A stretch of DNA of 64,000 nt from Halogeometricum sp. S1BR25-6 (GTDB lineage Archaea; Halobacteriota; Halobacteria; Halobacteriales; Haloferacaceae), in contig NZ_JAMQOP010000002.1 in assembly GCF_031624495.1 (NCBI RefSeq), positions 930,001 to 994,000 on the forward strand, read 5' to 3'. Below are positions 24,621-35,712 of the stretch, in pieces (the stretch's first letter is position 1; each line of letters starts with the position of its first letter). Position numbers and translations under genes: made by a program. The notes under the pieces are model-generated. The model was not told where the DNA came from, ran no database searches, and saw nothing but the letters and a program-made list of their open reading frames with translations.

Positions 24621-25208
24621 ATGTCGCTCAATCGACTCGTTCGTGGCCGACAGACCAACGCCGCAATCGGATGGGTAGCGACGGGAGCCGTCGCGTTGGG
24701 TGGCGTCGAGAACCTCGTCGCCGGCGCGACACTCTGGGGTGTCTTCTTGCTGGTCGTCGCGGCCGCTCTCGCCGTTCCGGCGCTCGCGACCCGCGAGTGG
24801 ACGGCGATGGTCTCGTGGCCGCTTCCGGTGGTCGCCGCCGCCGCGGTGGTCGCCAGAGAGACGGGATTTCAGAGCGAAATCGCAGGCCACCTCGCCCTCG
24901 CGACGCTCGCACTGGTCCTCGTCGTCGAACTCGACGTGTTCACCTCGGTCGAACTGAGTCGCCGGTTCGCCGTCGTCTTCGGCGTCCTGACCACGATGGC
25001 GCTGCAGGCGGTGTGGGTCGTCGCCCAGTTCTACTCCGACCGGTGGCTCGGGAGCGAGTTCCTGAGCACGCAGACCGAACTCCAGCGAGATATCGTCGCC
25101 GTCACGGCCGTCGGGGCCGTTCTGGGCGCTCTCTGCGAGGTGTACTTCGCGCGGTACGAACCGGTCGGTGCCGTCGGCGAGTCGACGGACCGGAGGGAGA
25201 CGTCGTGA
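24621..25208 (+). CDS. hypothetical multi-pass membrane protein
   Basis: A protein of 195 residues with about six predicted membrane segments: 15-33, 35-55, 62-80, 88-110, 117-137 and 157-178. A short loop SDRWLGSEFLSTQTELQRD joins the last two. No catalytic motif. The TGA stop (25206-25208) is overlapped by the GTG start of the next gene, so the two are almost certainly translationally coupled and may form a complex. Function unknown. The 172-bp region upstream (24449-24620) holds no recognisable gene. Confidence 0.7.
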   Translation: MSLNRLVRGRQTNAAIGWVATGAVALGGVENLVAGATLWGVFLLVVAAALAVPALATREWTAMVSWPLPVVAAAAVVARETGFQSEIAGHLALATLALVLVVELDVFTSVELSRRFAVVFGVLTTMALQAVWVVAQFYSDRWLGSEFLSTQTELQRDIVAVTAVGAVLGALCEVYFARYEPVGAVGESTDRRETS

Positions 25209-25819
25209 CTCTCGGCGGCGCGCTGGGACTGTCCGAATCCCACGAGCGCGCCCTCGTGCGAGTCCTTCAGGCAGTCCTCGTGGGACTGTTCGGCTACGGT
25301 CTCGCGACCGTGCGAGCGCCACTCGTCGCGTCGGGGGCCGTCGGACTCGCGGTGACGTTCCTGCCGGCGTTGCTCCGTCGCGAGTACGGCTACCGGATGG
25401 ACGCCGGTCTCGTCGTCTGGATCACGCTCTCGATGCTCCTCCACGTCGTCGGCTTCCTCGGATTCTACGACAGGTACCAGTGGTACGACGAGATAACGCA
25501 CACGCTCTCGGCGACGGTCGTCGCCGGACTCGGCTACGCGGCGTTCCGGGCGTTGGAACTCCACTCCGACGACATCGAGGTCCCCTCCGAGTTCAGAGCG
25601 GTGTTCATCGTCGTGTTCGTCCTCGCGGCGGGGGTCTTCTGGGAAGTACTGGAGTTCGCTCTCGGCGGTCTCGTCACCGTCTACGGCATCGACGACATCG
25701 TCACCGACATGGTGTTCAACGGCGTCGGCGCGATACTCGTCGCGCTCTGGGGAACCGGCCACGTCGACGGACTGGTCGGCTTCTTCGGCAACCGTCTCCG
25801 GGACGGCGACGACGGGTGA
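25205..25819 (+). CDS. YjdF/DUF2238-like membrane protein
   Basis: A protein of 204 residues from GTG 25205, which overlaps the preceding stop (GTGA). About six membrane segments are predicted. The pattern RYQWYDEITHTLSATVVAGL (about 94-113), then GVFWEVLEFALG (about 151-162) and IDDIVTDMVFNGVGAILVALW (about 169-189), matches the WYD...H...S / WE..EF / D...D...N.GA signature of the DUF2238 (YjdF) family, whose role is unknown. The conserved His, Asp and Glu facing the membrane suggest metal or proton handling. Confidence 0.75.
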   Translation: MTLGGALGLSESHERALVRVLQAVLVGLFGYGLATVRAPLVASGAVGLAVTFLPALLRREYGYRMDAGLVVWITLSMLLHVVGFLGFYDRYQWYDEITHTLSATVVAGLGYAAFRALELHSDDIEVPSEFRAVFIVVFVLAAGVFWEVLEFALGGLVTVYGIDDIVTDMVFNGVGAILVALWGTGHVDGLVGFFGNRLRDGDDG

Positions 25820-25838
25820 GACGACGCGAACGACGGGG

Positions 25839-26894
25839 TCACTCCTCGCTTTCGTAGTGTTCGCCGACGGACGACGGCATTCGCGTCGACCCCCAGACGG
25901 TGAGGACGACGACGACGGCCACGTACGGGAACAGATTGACGAGTCGGTTCGGAAGCTCGATTCCCGCCGTCTGGAACTGAATCTGAAGCATGTCGAGGCC
26001 GCCGAACAGGAGCGCCGCGAGCGCCGCGCCGATGGGGTTGTAGTTCCCGAACAGGTAGGCCACGATGGCGATCCACCCGCGACCGTTGACCATCGTGTCG
26101 CCGGTTCCGGTGAACGACCCGGCGTGCGCCATCAGCACGGCTCCGCCGAGTCCGGCCATCAGACCTGAGAAGATGACGGCCGCGTAGCGGATACGGGTGA
26201 CGTCGATGCCGGCCGTATCGAGGGCCTCCGGGTTCTCGCCCGCGGCTTGGACCCAGTAGCCGTACTTCGTGCGGAAGAGGACGACCCACGCGGCGACGGC
26301 GAGGACGCCGGCGAGCCACACCAGCGGCGACGTGTCGAACAGGACGCTGCCGAGAACCGGGATTTCGGACAGCCCCGGGACGGTCACGCTGTTCATGCTC
26401 GCCAGCCCGGGACTGTTGCGGTTGCCCCACAGCAAGACGGCGGTGAACGGCCCGAAGCCGAGACCGATGAACCAGACGGCGAGGCCCGCGACGATTTGGT
26501 TCGCCTGATAGCGAACGAGCAACACGGCGAACGCGACCGAGAGCAGGCCACAGACGAGCGTCGCTCCGAGGATGCCGAGCCAGAGGGTGGTCTGACTCGG
26601 TGCGTCCCCGCCGAGGAGGAAGGTGAACGTCGCGGCGGCGACCGCGCCGAATATCATGAACCCCTCCAGTCCGATGTTGAACACGCCGCTTTTCTCGGCG
26701 TAGAGTCCGCCGATGGCCGCGAGAGCGATCGGCGAGGCCGCTTGCAGCGCTCGCTCGACGAACCCGACCGTGAGGATAGCCGCGACGGGCAGGTCGAATA
26801 TCGTCGTGGAGACGACCGCCAGTGCCACGACGACGAGGACGGTTCCGAGGAGGAGTCGGGACCGGTCGTCGGTGCCGAGCGTCGCACCGCTCAT
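25839..26894 (-). CDS. ABC transporter permease, BMP (nucleoside-like) family, second permease
   Basis: An integral membrane protein of 351 residues from the BPD_transp_2 family (RbsC/YufQ-like). ALAAIGGLYAEKSGVFNIGLEGFMIFGA (about 57-84) is the family's most conserved stretch. AVWFIGLGFGPF follows, and then the cytoplasmic EAA-like loop GYWVQAAGENPEALDTAGIDVTRIRYAAV (about 212-240) that contacts the ATPase. It is the last gene of the minus-strand set 30861-25839, overlapping the upstream permease by four bases. Probable substrate: nucleosides or purines, as for BmpA-type systems. Confidence 0.9.
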   Translation of the reverse strand: MSGATLGTDDRSRLLLGTVLVVVALAVVSTTIFDLPVAAILTVGFVERALQAASPIALAAIGGLYAEKSGVFNIGLEGFMIFGAVAAATFTFLLGGDAPSQTTLWLGILGATLVCGLLSVAFAVLLVRYQANQIVAGLAVWFIGLGFGPFTAVLLWGNRNSPGLASMNSVTVPGLSEIPVLGSVLFDTSPLVWLAGVLAVAAWVVLFRTKYGYWVQAAGENPEALDTAGIDVTRIRYAAVIFSGLMAGLGGAVLMAHAGSFTGTGDTMVNGRGWIAIVAYLFGNYNPIGAALAALLFGGLDMLQIQFQTAGIELPNRLVNLFPYVAVVVVLTVWGSTRMPSSVGEHYESEE

Positions 26895-28024
26895 CGGTCC
26901 GCACCCCCGAGACCGGTTCGTTTGGCGGCCATCCGGAACAGTTCCGGTGCGGCGACGAACAGCACGACGAGACCGACGATACCGTCGATCAACTGGACGG
27001 GAACGTCGCTGTTGATGCTGATGTACGACGCCGCGGAGTCGAGACCGCCGAACAGCAGACTCGCGGGAACGACCCCCAGGGGGTTGTTCGCGGCGAGCAG
27101 ACTCACCGCGATTGCGTCGAAGCCGTACGTCCCGACGCCGGCGGGGTCGCTGTAGTAGCCCTGAATCATGATGGCGAACACCGCGCCCGCGACGCCCGCG
27201 ACCATTCCCGAGAACGTCATCGTCGTGACGATGGTTCGCTCGGCGTCGACCCCGGAGAACGTCGCGGCGGCCTGTTGGTAGCCGCTCGTCACCATGTCGT
27301 AGCCGACGGTGGTCCGAGCCATGACGACGGCCACGAGGGCGACGACGAGAAGCGCCACCGCGAACCCGAGAATCGAGAAGTCGGGGTTGTCGTAGACGAT
27401 TCGCGGGAGCGAGACGTACTCGGGCAGTCGTTCGGTGTTGGGGGCTCGGTTGCCTTCGCCGCGAAAGGCCCCCTCGACGAGGTAGCCGACGACGCCGACG
27501 GCGACGAAGTTCAGCATGATGGTCGTGATGATCTCGTTGGCGTCGGCGTACGCTTTCAGTATCCCCGGAAGCGCGCCGTAGGCGCCGGCCGCGACGACGG
27601 CCGCGAGCGTCCCGAAAACCATCAGGAGAACGCCGCCGACCGTCCCCGTCGGGAACACCGGTGCGAGCCACAGGATGGTGACGACGGTGGTGAATCCGCC
27701 GACGACGAACTGACCCTGTACCCCGATGTTGAACACGCCGGCGCGGAAGGCGATGGCGACGGCGACCCCCGTCAGCGTGAGAATCGTCGTGAACTTGAGC
27801 GTCCGCGCCGTCGCGCCGGCGTCGCCGAACGACCCCACGAACACGAATCGGAGGAACTGCGCCGGGTCGTAGCCCGCCGCCGCGACGACGACGAGACCGA
27901 TGAGAAGTGCCAGCACCGTCGACGCCGCGGCTATTGCGAGTCGTTCGAGGACCGTCAGGTCGAGCACGCGGTCGGCCGCCCGGTCGAGCAGGTCGCGCGC
28001 GGGACTCGAATCGGCGTCGCTCAC
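26891..28024 (-). CDS. ABC transporter permease, BMP (nucleoside-like) family, first permease
   Basis: A protein of 377 residues of the BPD_transp_2 family. Membrane helices begin at about 32. Conserved segments are GVAVAIAFRAGVFNIGVQGQFVVGG (about 106-130), ANEIITTIMLNFVAVGVVGYLVEGAF (about 180-205) and the ATPase-contact loop TTVGYDMVTSGYQQAAATFSGVDAERTIV. The paired permease at 25839 would form a heterodimeric channel with it. Start ATG 28024 overlaps the stop of the ATPase gene by four bases, so transcription and translation are coupled. Confidence 0.9.
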   Translation of the reverse strand: MSDADSSPARDLLDRAADRVLDLTVLERLAIAAASTVLALLIGLVVVAAAGYDPAQFLRFVFVGSFGDAGATARTLKFTTILTLTGVAVAIAFRAGVFNIGVQGQFVVGGFTTVVTILWLAPVFPTGTVGGVLLMVFGTLAAVVAAGAYGALPGILKAYADANEIITTIMLNFVAVGVVGYLVEGAFRGEGNRAPNTERLPEYVSLPRIVYDNPDFSILGFAVALLVVALVAVVMARTTVGYDMVTSGYQQAAATFSGVDAERTIVTTMTFSGMVAGVAGAVFAIMIQGYYSDPAGVGTYGFDAIAVSLLAANNPLGVVPASLLFGGLDSAASYISINSDVPVQLIDGIVGLVVLFVAAPELFRMAAKRTGLGGADR

Positions 28025-29643
28025 GACGCGACGCCTCCGCTCTCGACCGCGTCGTCGTCCGACTGGTCCGACCGCTCGGAGTCGGGCGCGTCCCCCTCGG
28101 CGGCACGTCCACCGCCGAGGCGACGACCCGCCATCAGCAGGCCGAGGTCCTCGTCGGTCACGTCGTCGGGGTCGACCACGTCGATGAACTCGCCTTCGTA
28201 CATGACGGCGATTCGGTCCGACAGCGCCCGAATCTCTTCGAGTTTCGAGGAGACGAGCAGGACGGCCAAGCCCGTCTCGCGGAGGGCGACCAGTCGGTCG
28301 TGGATGAACTCGATGGAGCCGATGTCGACCCCGCGAGTCGGGTGGGCGGCCACCATGACGGCTGGGTCGTGTTCGATTTCGCGACCGACGATGAACTTCT
28401 GCTGGTTGCCCCCCGAGAGTGACCCCGCGCGCGCCTCCGCGTTCGGCGGTTGAACGTCGTACTCGGCGACGATGTCCGCGGCGTGTTCGCGGACCGCCGC
28501 CCAGTCGACGAATTTCCGAGAGACGAACCGGCCGACGGTCTGATTTCCCAGCAGCGCGTTCCGGACGAGGTCGTACGCTTGGACCAGTCCCTCCGTTTGG
28601 CGGTCTTCGGGGATGTAGGCGATACCGCCCCGGATGCGCTGGCGACGGCTCGTGTCGGTGACGTCGTCGCCGTCGAACGTGACGCGTCCCGACGACACCG
28701 ACCGCAGACCGGTGACGGCCTCGACGAGTTCGGTCTGGCCGTTGCCCTGGACTCCGGCGATGCCGAGGATTTCACCCTCGTGGACCGTGAGGTCGACGTC
28801 GGATACCCGCTCTCGGCCGCGGTCGCCCTCCACGGACAGTCCTTCGACTTCGAGTTTCGGCGGGCCGGTCTCGCGTTCGCGAGGGCGTCTCTCGGTGAGG
28901 ACGTCGCGGCCGACCATCATCCGCGCGAGTTCCTGCTCGGTCGTGTCGGCGGCGGCGACGGTGCCGACCGCCTCGCCGTCTCGGAGCACGGTCACCTCGT
29001 CGGCGACCGTCAACGCCTCGTCGAGTTTGTGCGTGATGAAGACGAGCGAGCGACCCGAATCCGTGAGTTCGACCATCACGTCCGCGAGGCGGTCGACCTC
29101 TTGGGGCGTGAGAACGGCCGTCGGTTCGTCGAACACGAGGATGTCCGCACCTCGATAGAGGCTCTTGACGATTTCGACGCGTTGGCGGGCGCCGAGGTCG
29201 AGGTCGCGGACCGGCGTGTCGAGGTGCCGGTCGACGTCGAACTCGTAGCGGCGGCAGATGTCCGTCACTCGCTCGCGGGCGACCGACTCGTCGACGAGGC
29301 CGTTCTCGGTCGGTTCGTGACCCAAGATGATGTTCTGGAGGACGGTCATCGGCTCGACGAGTTGGAAGTGCTGGTGAATCATCCCGACGCCGGCGTCCAT
29401 CGCATCCCGGGGCGAGTCGAACTCGCGGTGTTCGCCGTCGATGACGATGTCCCCCGCGTCCTTCTCGTAGAGTCCGTAGAGGATGCTCATCAACGTCGTC
29501 TTACCCGAGCCGTTCTCGCCGAGCAGGGCGTGAACCGTCCCGCGTTCCAGCGTGAAATCGACGCTGTCGTTGGCGACCACGTCGCCGAAGCGCTTGGTAA
29601 TACCTTCGAGTCGGACGGCCGGATGCTGTGCGTTATCTGGCAT
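28021..29643 (-). CDS. ABC transporter ATP-binding protein, double-NBD (nucleoside-like, RbsA/YufO type)
   Basis: A protein of 540 residues with two tandem nucleotide-binding domains. NBD1 has Walker A GENGSGKT (42-49), Q-loop IHQHFQL, the unusual signature LDLGARQRVEI in place of LSGGQ, Walker B ILVFDEPTAVL and switch His ITHK. NBD2 has a degenerate Walker A (GVQGNGQTE), signature LSGGNQQK and Walker B VMVAAHPTRGVD. This asymmetry, with the catalytic Lys absent from NBD2, is normal for RbsA/YufO-like proteins. The tail after 510 is acidic. It energises import with the two permeases downstream. Confidence 0.92.
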   Translation of the reverse strand: MPDNAQHPAVRLEGITKRFGDVVANDSVDFTLERGTVHALLGENGSGKTTLMSILYGLYEKDAGDIVIDGEHREFDSPRDAMDAGVGMIHQHFQLVEPMTVLQNIILGHEPTENGLVDESVARERVTDICRRYEFDVDRHLDTPVRDLDLGARQRVEIVKSLYRGADILVFDEPTAVLTPQEVDRLADVMVELTDSGRSLVFITHKLDEALTVADEVTVLRDGEAVGTVAAADTTEQELARMMVGRDVLTERRPRERETGPPKLEVEGLSVEGDRGRERVSDVDLTVHEGEILGIAGVQGNGQTELVEAVTGLRSVSSGRVTFDGDDVTDTSRRQRIRGGIAYIPEDRQTEGLVQAYDLVRNALLGNQTVGRFVSRKFVDWAAVREHAADIVAEYDVQPPNAEARAGSLSGGNQQKFIVGREIEHDPAVMVAAHPTRGVDIGSIEFIHDRLVALRETGLAVLLVSSKLEEIRALSDRIAVMYEGEFIDVVDPDDVTDEDLGLLMAGRRLGGGRAAEGDAPDSERSDQSDDDAVESGGVAS

Positions 29644-29685
29644 GGGGAGTGGTGCGGGTATCCATCGAAACGAGGAGACGGATGG

Positions 29686-30861
29686 TCAGTTACAGCCAGC
29701 GGCGGTGCAGGGAACGGTGATGTCGCCGTTCAGGATGCCCTGCTTGGCCTCGTCGAGGTTCTGCTGGACGGCGTCGGGAAGTTGACCCTCGTAGGCCTGC
29801 CCGATGACGCAGTCGACCGCCTCGTCCGCCAACCCGAGCGTGTTCGACCCGGCGACGCTCTGGAAATCGTCCTCCGCGACGGCGACGGCGACTTCGCGGG
29901 TTCCCTCGTTGATGTATTTCACCGCCGAGCCGATGATGACGTCCTGGAAGTCGGGGAGCGTCGCCGACTGGTCGGCGTCGACGCCGATTGCGAGGCGTTC
30001 GTTCTCCTGTGCGGCCTCGAAGACGCCGCGACCCGCCGCGGCGGCGGCGTGGTAGACGATGTCCGCACCGTCGTCGTACTGCGAACTCGCGATGTCCGCG
30101 GCCGTGCTCGTGTCGGTGTAGTTGCCGATGTAGCCGACGTTGACCTGCACGTCCGAGTTGACCCACTCCGCCCCGGCGACGTACGAGCGCTCGAACGCGT
30201 TGATGAGCGAACCGTCCACGCCCCCGACGAACCCGATTTGAGCGGTGTCGGGGTTCGTGGAACCGCCGCCGCCGGTCAGTTCTTCGGTCGTCATCGTCCC
30301 GCCGAGGACGCCCGCGAGGTACGACATCTGGTGGTTCGCCCACGTGTAGCCGGCGACGTTCGGCTGGTCGACGTAGTCGTTGATGAGCATCCAGTTCTGG
30401 TCGGGGTAGTCGGCGGCGTTCTGGGTCAACGCCTCGGTGTGATTGTACGAGACCAGCACGATGAGGCCGTAGTCGCCGCTTTGAGCGAGGTTGGCCTGCG
30501 TCGATTGGTACTGTGCCTGTTCGGTCTCTTCGACCTGATTGATCTCGATGTCGTACTCCTCGCTCGCGGTCTGCAGGCCTTCCAACGCGAGGTCGTTGAA
30601 CGCGTTGTCGTCGAAACCGGCGGGGCTGGAGACGATTGCGACGTTCGTCGTCTCGGTACCGCCGCCGTCCCCGCCCCCACCGTCCGTCTCGCCGGTGCCG
30701 CCGCCGGTGGTGGTCGCGTCGCCGCCACCGCCGCCGAGACACCCGGCGAGTGCCGCCGTGCCAGCGAGCGCCGTGCCGGACGCGAGAAACCGTCGTCGAC
30801 AGATCGTCCGCTCGGTAGCGCCGTCCTTCGATTCGTCGTACATGTTCGAGGGTACTGACAT
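29686..30861 (-). CDS. BMP family substrate-binding lipoprotein
   Basis: A protein of 391 residues. A Tat motif (CRRRFLASGTALAGTAALAGC) places the lipobox Cys at about residue 41, followed by a Gly/Thr linker (about 42-70). The BMP (Med/BmpA) solute-binding domain begins NVAIVSSPAGFDDNAFNDLALEGL and includes DYGLIVLVSYNHTEAL, GFVGGVDGSLINAFERSYVAGAEWVN and DIVYHAAAAAGRGVFEAA. It is the first gene of the importer operon (then ATPase and two permeases) and would present nucleoside-like ligands at the membrane. The start may be ATG 30861 or the seventh codon. Confidence 0.92.
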   Translation of the reverse strand: MSVPSNMYDESKDGATERTICRRRFLASGTALAGTAALAGCLGGGGGDATTTGGGTGETDGGGGDGGGTETTNVAIVSSPAGFDDNAFNDLALEGLQTASEEYDIEINQVEETEQAQYQSTQANLAQSGDYGLIVLVSYNHTEALTQNAADYPDQNWMLINDYVDQPNVAGYTWANHQMSYLAGVLGGTMTTEELTGGGGSTNPDTAQIGFVGGVDGSLINAFERSYVAGAEWVNSDVQVNVGYIGNYTDTSTAADIASSQYDDGADIVYHAAAAAGRGVFEAAQENERLAIGVDADQSATLPDFQDVIIGSAVKYINEGTREVAVAVAEDDFQSVAGSNTLGLADEAVDCVIGQAYEGQLPDAVQQNLDEAKQGILNGDITVPCTAAGCN

Positions 30862-31310
30862 CTTCCTGTCTTATGTTGACATGCACACAGGAAAATCATT
30901 CCGTTTGAGTTACAATTATGCGTCTCGGTCGCGTGGCGCGCGGGAATCGGGCGTAGCCGGACAGCTGTGCTCGGTGGAAACGAGACGGACGGACGAGCGG
31001 TTCGTCGGGCGAAACAGCCCCCGAATCACGGATGGAACGCCGGCGAGACGGTCGCGGTTCGGCACCCGAAGGAGAGACGCGAGAAGTAGCTCCGCGGTCT
31101 GAAGCCGCCCACCGGTTCGCTCGCGGCGCTCGAAGAATCCCGGCGGAAGCGTCGTCCCCTCCGCCGATACCGATAATTCGGTGGTGCGCGGTTCCCGTGG
31201 AGAACGTCGCCACGAAACCCGACCGACGGCGACCGACGCGACGTCGGGGCGTACGGCCGGGTCGGAATCCGCGCGTTCGCCGGGTCGCCGGGGGAGCGCT
31301 TAGTCGGCGC
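30862..31310. other. 449-bp intergenic region without a supported gene
   Basis: This stretch lies upstream of the BMP operon and downstream of katG (both minus strand). An A+T-rich patch near 30868-30926 probably contains the BMP-operon promoter. The remainder is G+C-rich with frames open only by composition; a 105-codon minus-strand frame (31213-30896) is Arg-rich without family features and was not called. Confidence 0.5.
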
Positions 31311-33491
<2,181 letters not shown>

Positions 33492-33728
33492 CTAATTCGG
33501 AATTGAAGTTCCAGTTTGGGAATGAAGTCTCTGCTCCACGCAAAGGAATTATCCTCTCGCGAAATGTCTATCGGTAATACGACGTGCGCCGCGGTCGCCG
33601 GTCCCGCGTAGAGAGACGCGGCGTCGGGCGGAAAAGCGTTCGTCCGGAACGACCGCCGTGAACGCTCCGAGACCGGCCGTCCCGAACCGTCCGGCGCTCG
33701 TCTCCGGCGGGACCCTCGGGACACCGCT

Positions 33729-33734
33729 CTTAAC
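33729..33734 (+). promoter_or_regulatory. TATA-like box supporting the GTG start at 33759
   Basis: CTTAAC is centred about 27 bp before the GTG at 33759, fitting a leaderless transcript that begins with GTG. Confidence 0.45.
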
Positions 33735-33758
33735 ACCGAACGAACCCTTATCGAACCC

Positions 33759-34643
33759 GTGTTCGGAGGTTCGACTCGGAAACTCGCGCTCGGTCTCGGC
33801 GGCGTCGGACTGGCGGTCTGCGGTGTGCTCGCCGGCGCCCGCCGCGCCGCCCGCGACGTTCCGCTCTCCCCGCTTCACGGCGACGGCTACGTCGGCGCGA
33901 CGTGGCCGGCGCGCAGGGGCCTCCGCGGCGGCCGCGTCTCCGGGGAGATGGACTCGCTCGCCGACTACGCCCGCCCCGGGTTCGACCCCGACGCGGTCCA
34001 TCCGGACGTTCGGGCGCTCTACGAGCGGACCGACTCGTTCGGGATGACGGTCGACGCGGCGTGGCACCGACCGTACGCGCTCGGCGCGCGGGCCGCGAGT
34101 CGGTGGACGAGCCGAATCGAACAGCTGAATCTTCCCGGCCCCGGGGACGACCCGAAGCGCGTCTCCAGCGACCTGTTCGCGCTGTCCGACGCGGCGGCCG
34201 CTGAGGACCCCCGAGACGACCCGCGGCTGTGGGTCCGGACCGACGACGAGACGGGCGAGGCGGTGTTCGTCGCCGTCTACGCGAGCTACGTTGACGGCGG
34301 CGAGCGGTTCGTCGACATCGCGGTGCCGCTCCCCGGCGCGAACCTCTCGACGGTCCTCCGAATAGAACACGACGGGGCAGCGGGGGGCGTCGCCCTCACG
34401 ACCAACTGCCCGAACGGCGGACTGTATCTGCACACCCGCGCGGGGGCGGTTCGCCTCCCGGCCGCTCAGCGGTTCCGCGTTCGGCCGGCGAGCGACCCCG
34501 ACGCGCCGTTCTCCGACTCCGGAGACTTCGAAGGCCTCGGCGACGGCGCCGACGTGCTGGCCGAACAGCGTATCGCGCTGTGCGGACTGCCGCTGGTGAC
34601 GGTGCGCTACGCCGCCGCGCGGGCGTCCGAGTCCGGGAAGTGA
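33759..34643 (+). CDS. hypothetical protein with N-terminal signal/anchor
   Basis: A protein of 294 residues from GTG 33759. The N-terminus has a basic patch and a hydrophobic segment (about 8-25, LALGLGGVGLAVCGVLAG), either a signal peptide or an anchor. The body is acidic and beta-rich, with ASRWTSRIEQLNLPGPGDDP (about 111-130) and YVDGGERFVDIAVPLPGANLSTVLRIEHDG (about 178-207). There are no catalytic motifs I recognise. It stands alone between katG (divergent) and uvsE (convergent). Confidence 0.65.
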   Translation: MFGGSTRKLALGLGGVGLAVCGVLAGARRAARDVPLSPLHGDGYVGATWPARRGLRGGRVSGEMDSLADYARPGFDPDAVHPDVRALYERTDSFGMTVDAAWHRPYALGARAASRWTSRIEQLNLPGPGDDPKRVSSDLFALSDAAAAEDPRDDPRLWVRTDDETGEAVFVAVYASYVDGGERFVDIAVPLPGANLSTVLRIEHDGAAGGVALTTNCPNGGLYLHTRAGAVRLPAAQRFRVRPASDPDAPFSDSGDFEGLGDGADVLAEQRIALCGLPLVTVRYAAARASESGK

Positions 34644-34681
34644 GTGAAAGTGGGCATCGTGCGCCGAAGTCGGGTCGACCG

Positions 34682-35596
34682 TTACGACTCCGCAATCGAC
34701 GCCGTTTCGTCCCGGTACCGGAGCAGCGCGCGCTCCTTCTCCTTGGCTTCGAGCATCACGTCAGCGCCGTCGAGAAGCCAGTCGGGGACCGACGCGACGT
34801 AGTCGGCGTGCGCCTGCGGCCGCGCGTCTCCCCCGTACAGCCGCGCGGGTTCGGAGTAGTGCGCGACCGGCCGCACGTCGCCCCACGTCCGCGCGGCCGT
34901 CTCGAACGCCTCCCGGTACGTGAGCCCTCGGCTCGCGAACTGGTGGTGGTGGTAGTCGAAGACCACGGGTACGCCGAGCGGTTCGGCGACGGCGTCGACC
35001 AGTTCGGGGACGCTCCAGAGTCCCTCCTTGTCGTCGTTCTCGACGGTCAGGCGCTCGCGGGCGGCGGGCGACAGGCGGTTCACGGCGTCTCGGAAGCGTT
35101 CGGCGGTCGCCGCCTTGTCGTCGTAGTGGGCGCCGATGTGGACGTTGATACCGTAGTACGGCGTCCGAGGGAGGCCGAACAGGTCGAGCCACGAGCCGTG
35201 GATTTCGAGGTCCCGGATGGAGTTCTCGACGGTGTCCGTCGACTCGCTGGCGAGTTTGCACCAGTGGCTCGGATGGAAGGTGAACCGCATCTCGTTCTCT
35301 AGGATGAACCGGCCGCAGTCGGCGGCGATTCGGGCGATTTCCTCGTAGTCCGGGAGTTCGGTCAACTCGAACTGGGAGTTCCACGGAACCAGATCCGACG
35401 TGCAGCGGTAGAAGTAGATGCCGCGGTCGACGTTCCAGCGCAGAATCTCCGACAGGTCGGAGACGTTCTGGAGGGCGAGTTCGGAGGCGTACTCCACGCC
35501 GCGCGACTCCCACGTCTTCCGCTGCATTCCTCGGTTGCACCGCAGCGGCGGGTCGCGCTCTCGCAGCGTGCGGTTCATACAGGCGTAACCCAGCAT
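34682..35596 (-). CDS. uvsE: UV-damage endonuclease (UvdE/UvsE)
   Basis: A protein of 304 residues of the UVDE TIM-barrel family, which nicks DNA 5' to UV photoproducts and some other lesions. The N-terminus MLGYACMNRTL is the family's opening motif. Metal-site and core segments include YFYRCTSDLVPWNS, FTFHPSHWCKLAS, GINVHIGAHYDDKAATAERF, LTVENDDKEGLWSV (metal Glu) and VPVVFDYHHHQF (His cluster). Residues PVAHYSEPA complete the site. The ATG at 35596 is chosen because MLGYACMN is conserved. It adds a light-independent repair route for a sun-exposed halophile. Confidence 0.93.
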   Translation of the reverse strand: MLGYACMNRTLRERDPPLRCNRGMQRKTWESRGVEYASELALQNVSDLSEILRWNVDRGIYFYRCTSDLVPWNSQFELTELPDYEEIARIAADCGRFILENEMRFTFHPSHWCKLASESTDTVENSIRDLEIHGSWLDLFGLPRTPYYGINVHIGAHYDDKAATAERFRDAVNRLSPAARERLTVENDDKEGLWSVPELVDAVAEPLGVPVVFDYHHHQFASRGLTYREAFETAARTWGDVRPVAHYSEPARLYGGDARPQAHADYVASVPDWLLDGADVMLEAKEKERALLRYRDETASIAES

Positions 35597-35712
35597 CGAC
35601 GTGTGACGCTGAGTACCCGACGCGGATAACCACACGGATGGCGGACCCTCTTCCCCTCGGATGCGACTCGACCGCCCGAGAGACCTTACCCTCACCCGAC
35701 GTACCGACCGGC

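Noticed and set aside
28450-30858. An 802-codon plus-strand frame antisense to the ABC ATPase and binding protein
   Set aside because: Val/Arg/Asp-rich reverse image of real genes; no domain order.
30896-31213. A 105-codon minus-strand ORF in the BMP/katG gap
   Set aside because: Arg/Ser-rich, no conserved segment and no promoter-like element in the right place.
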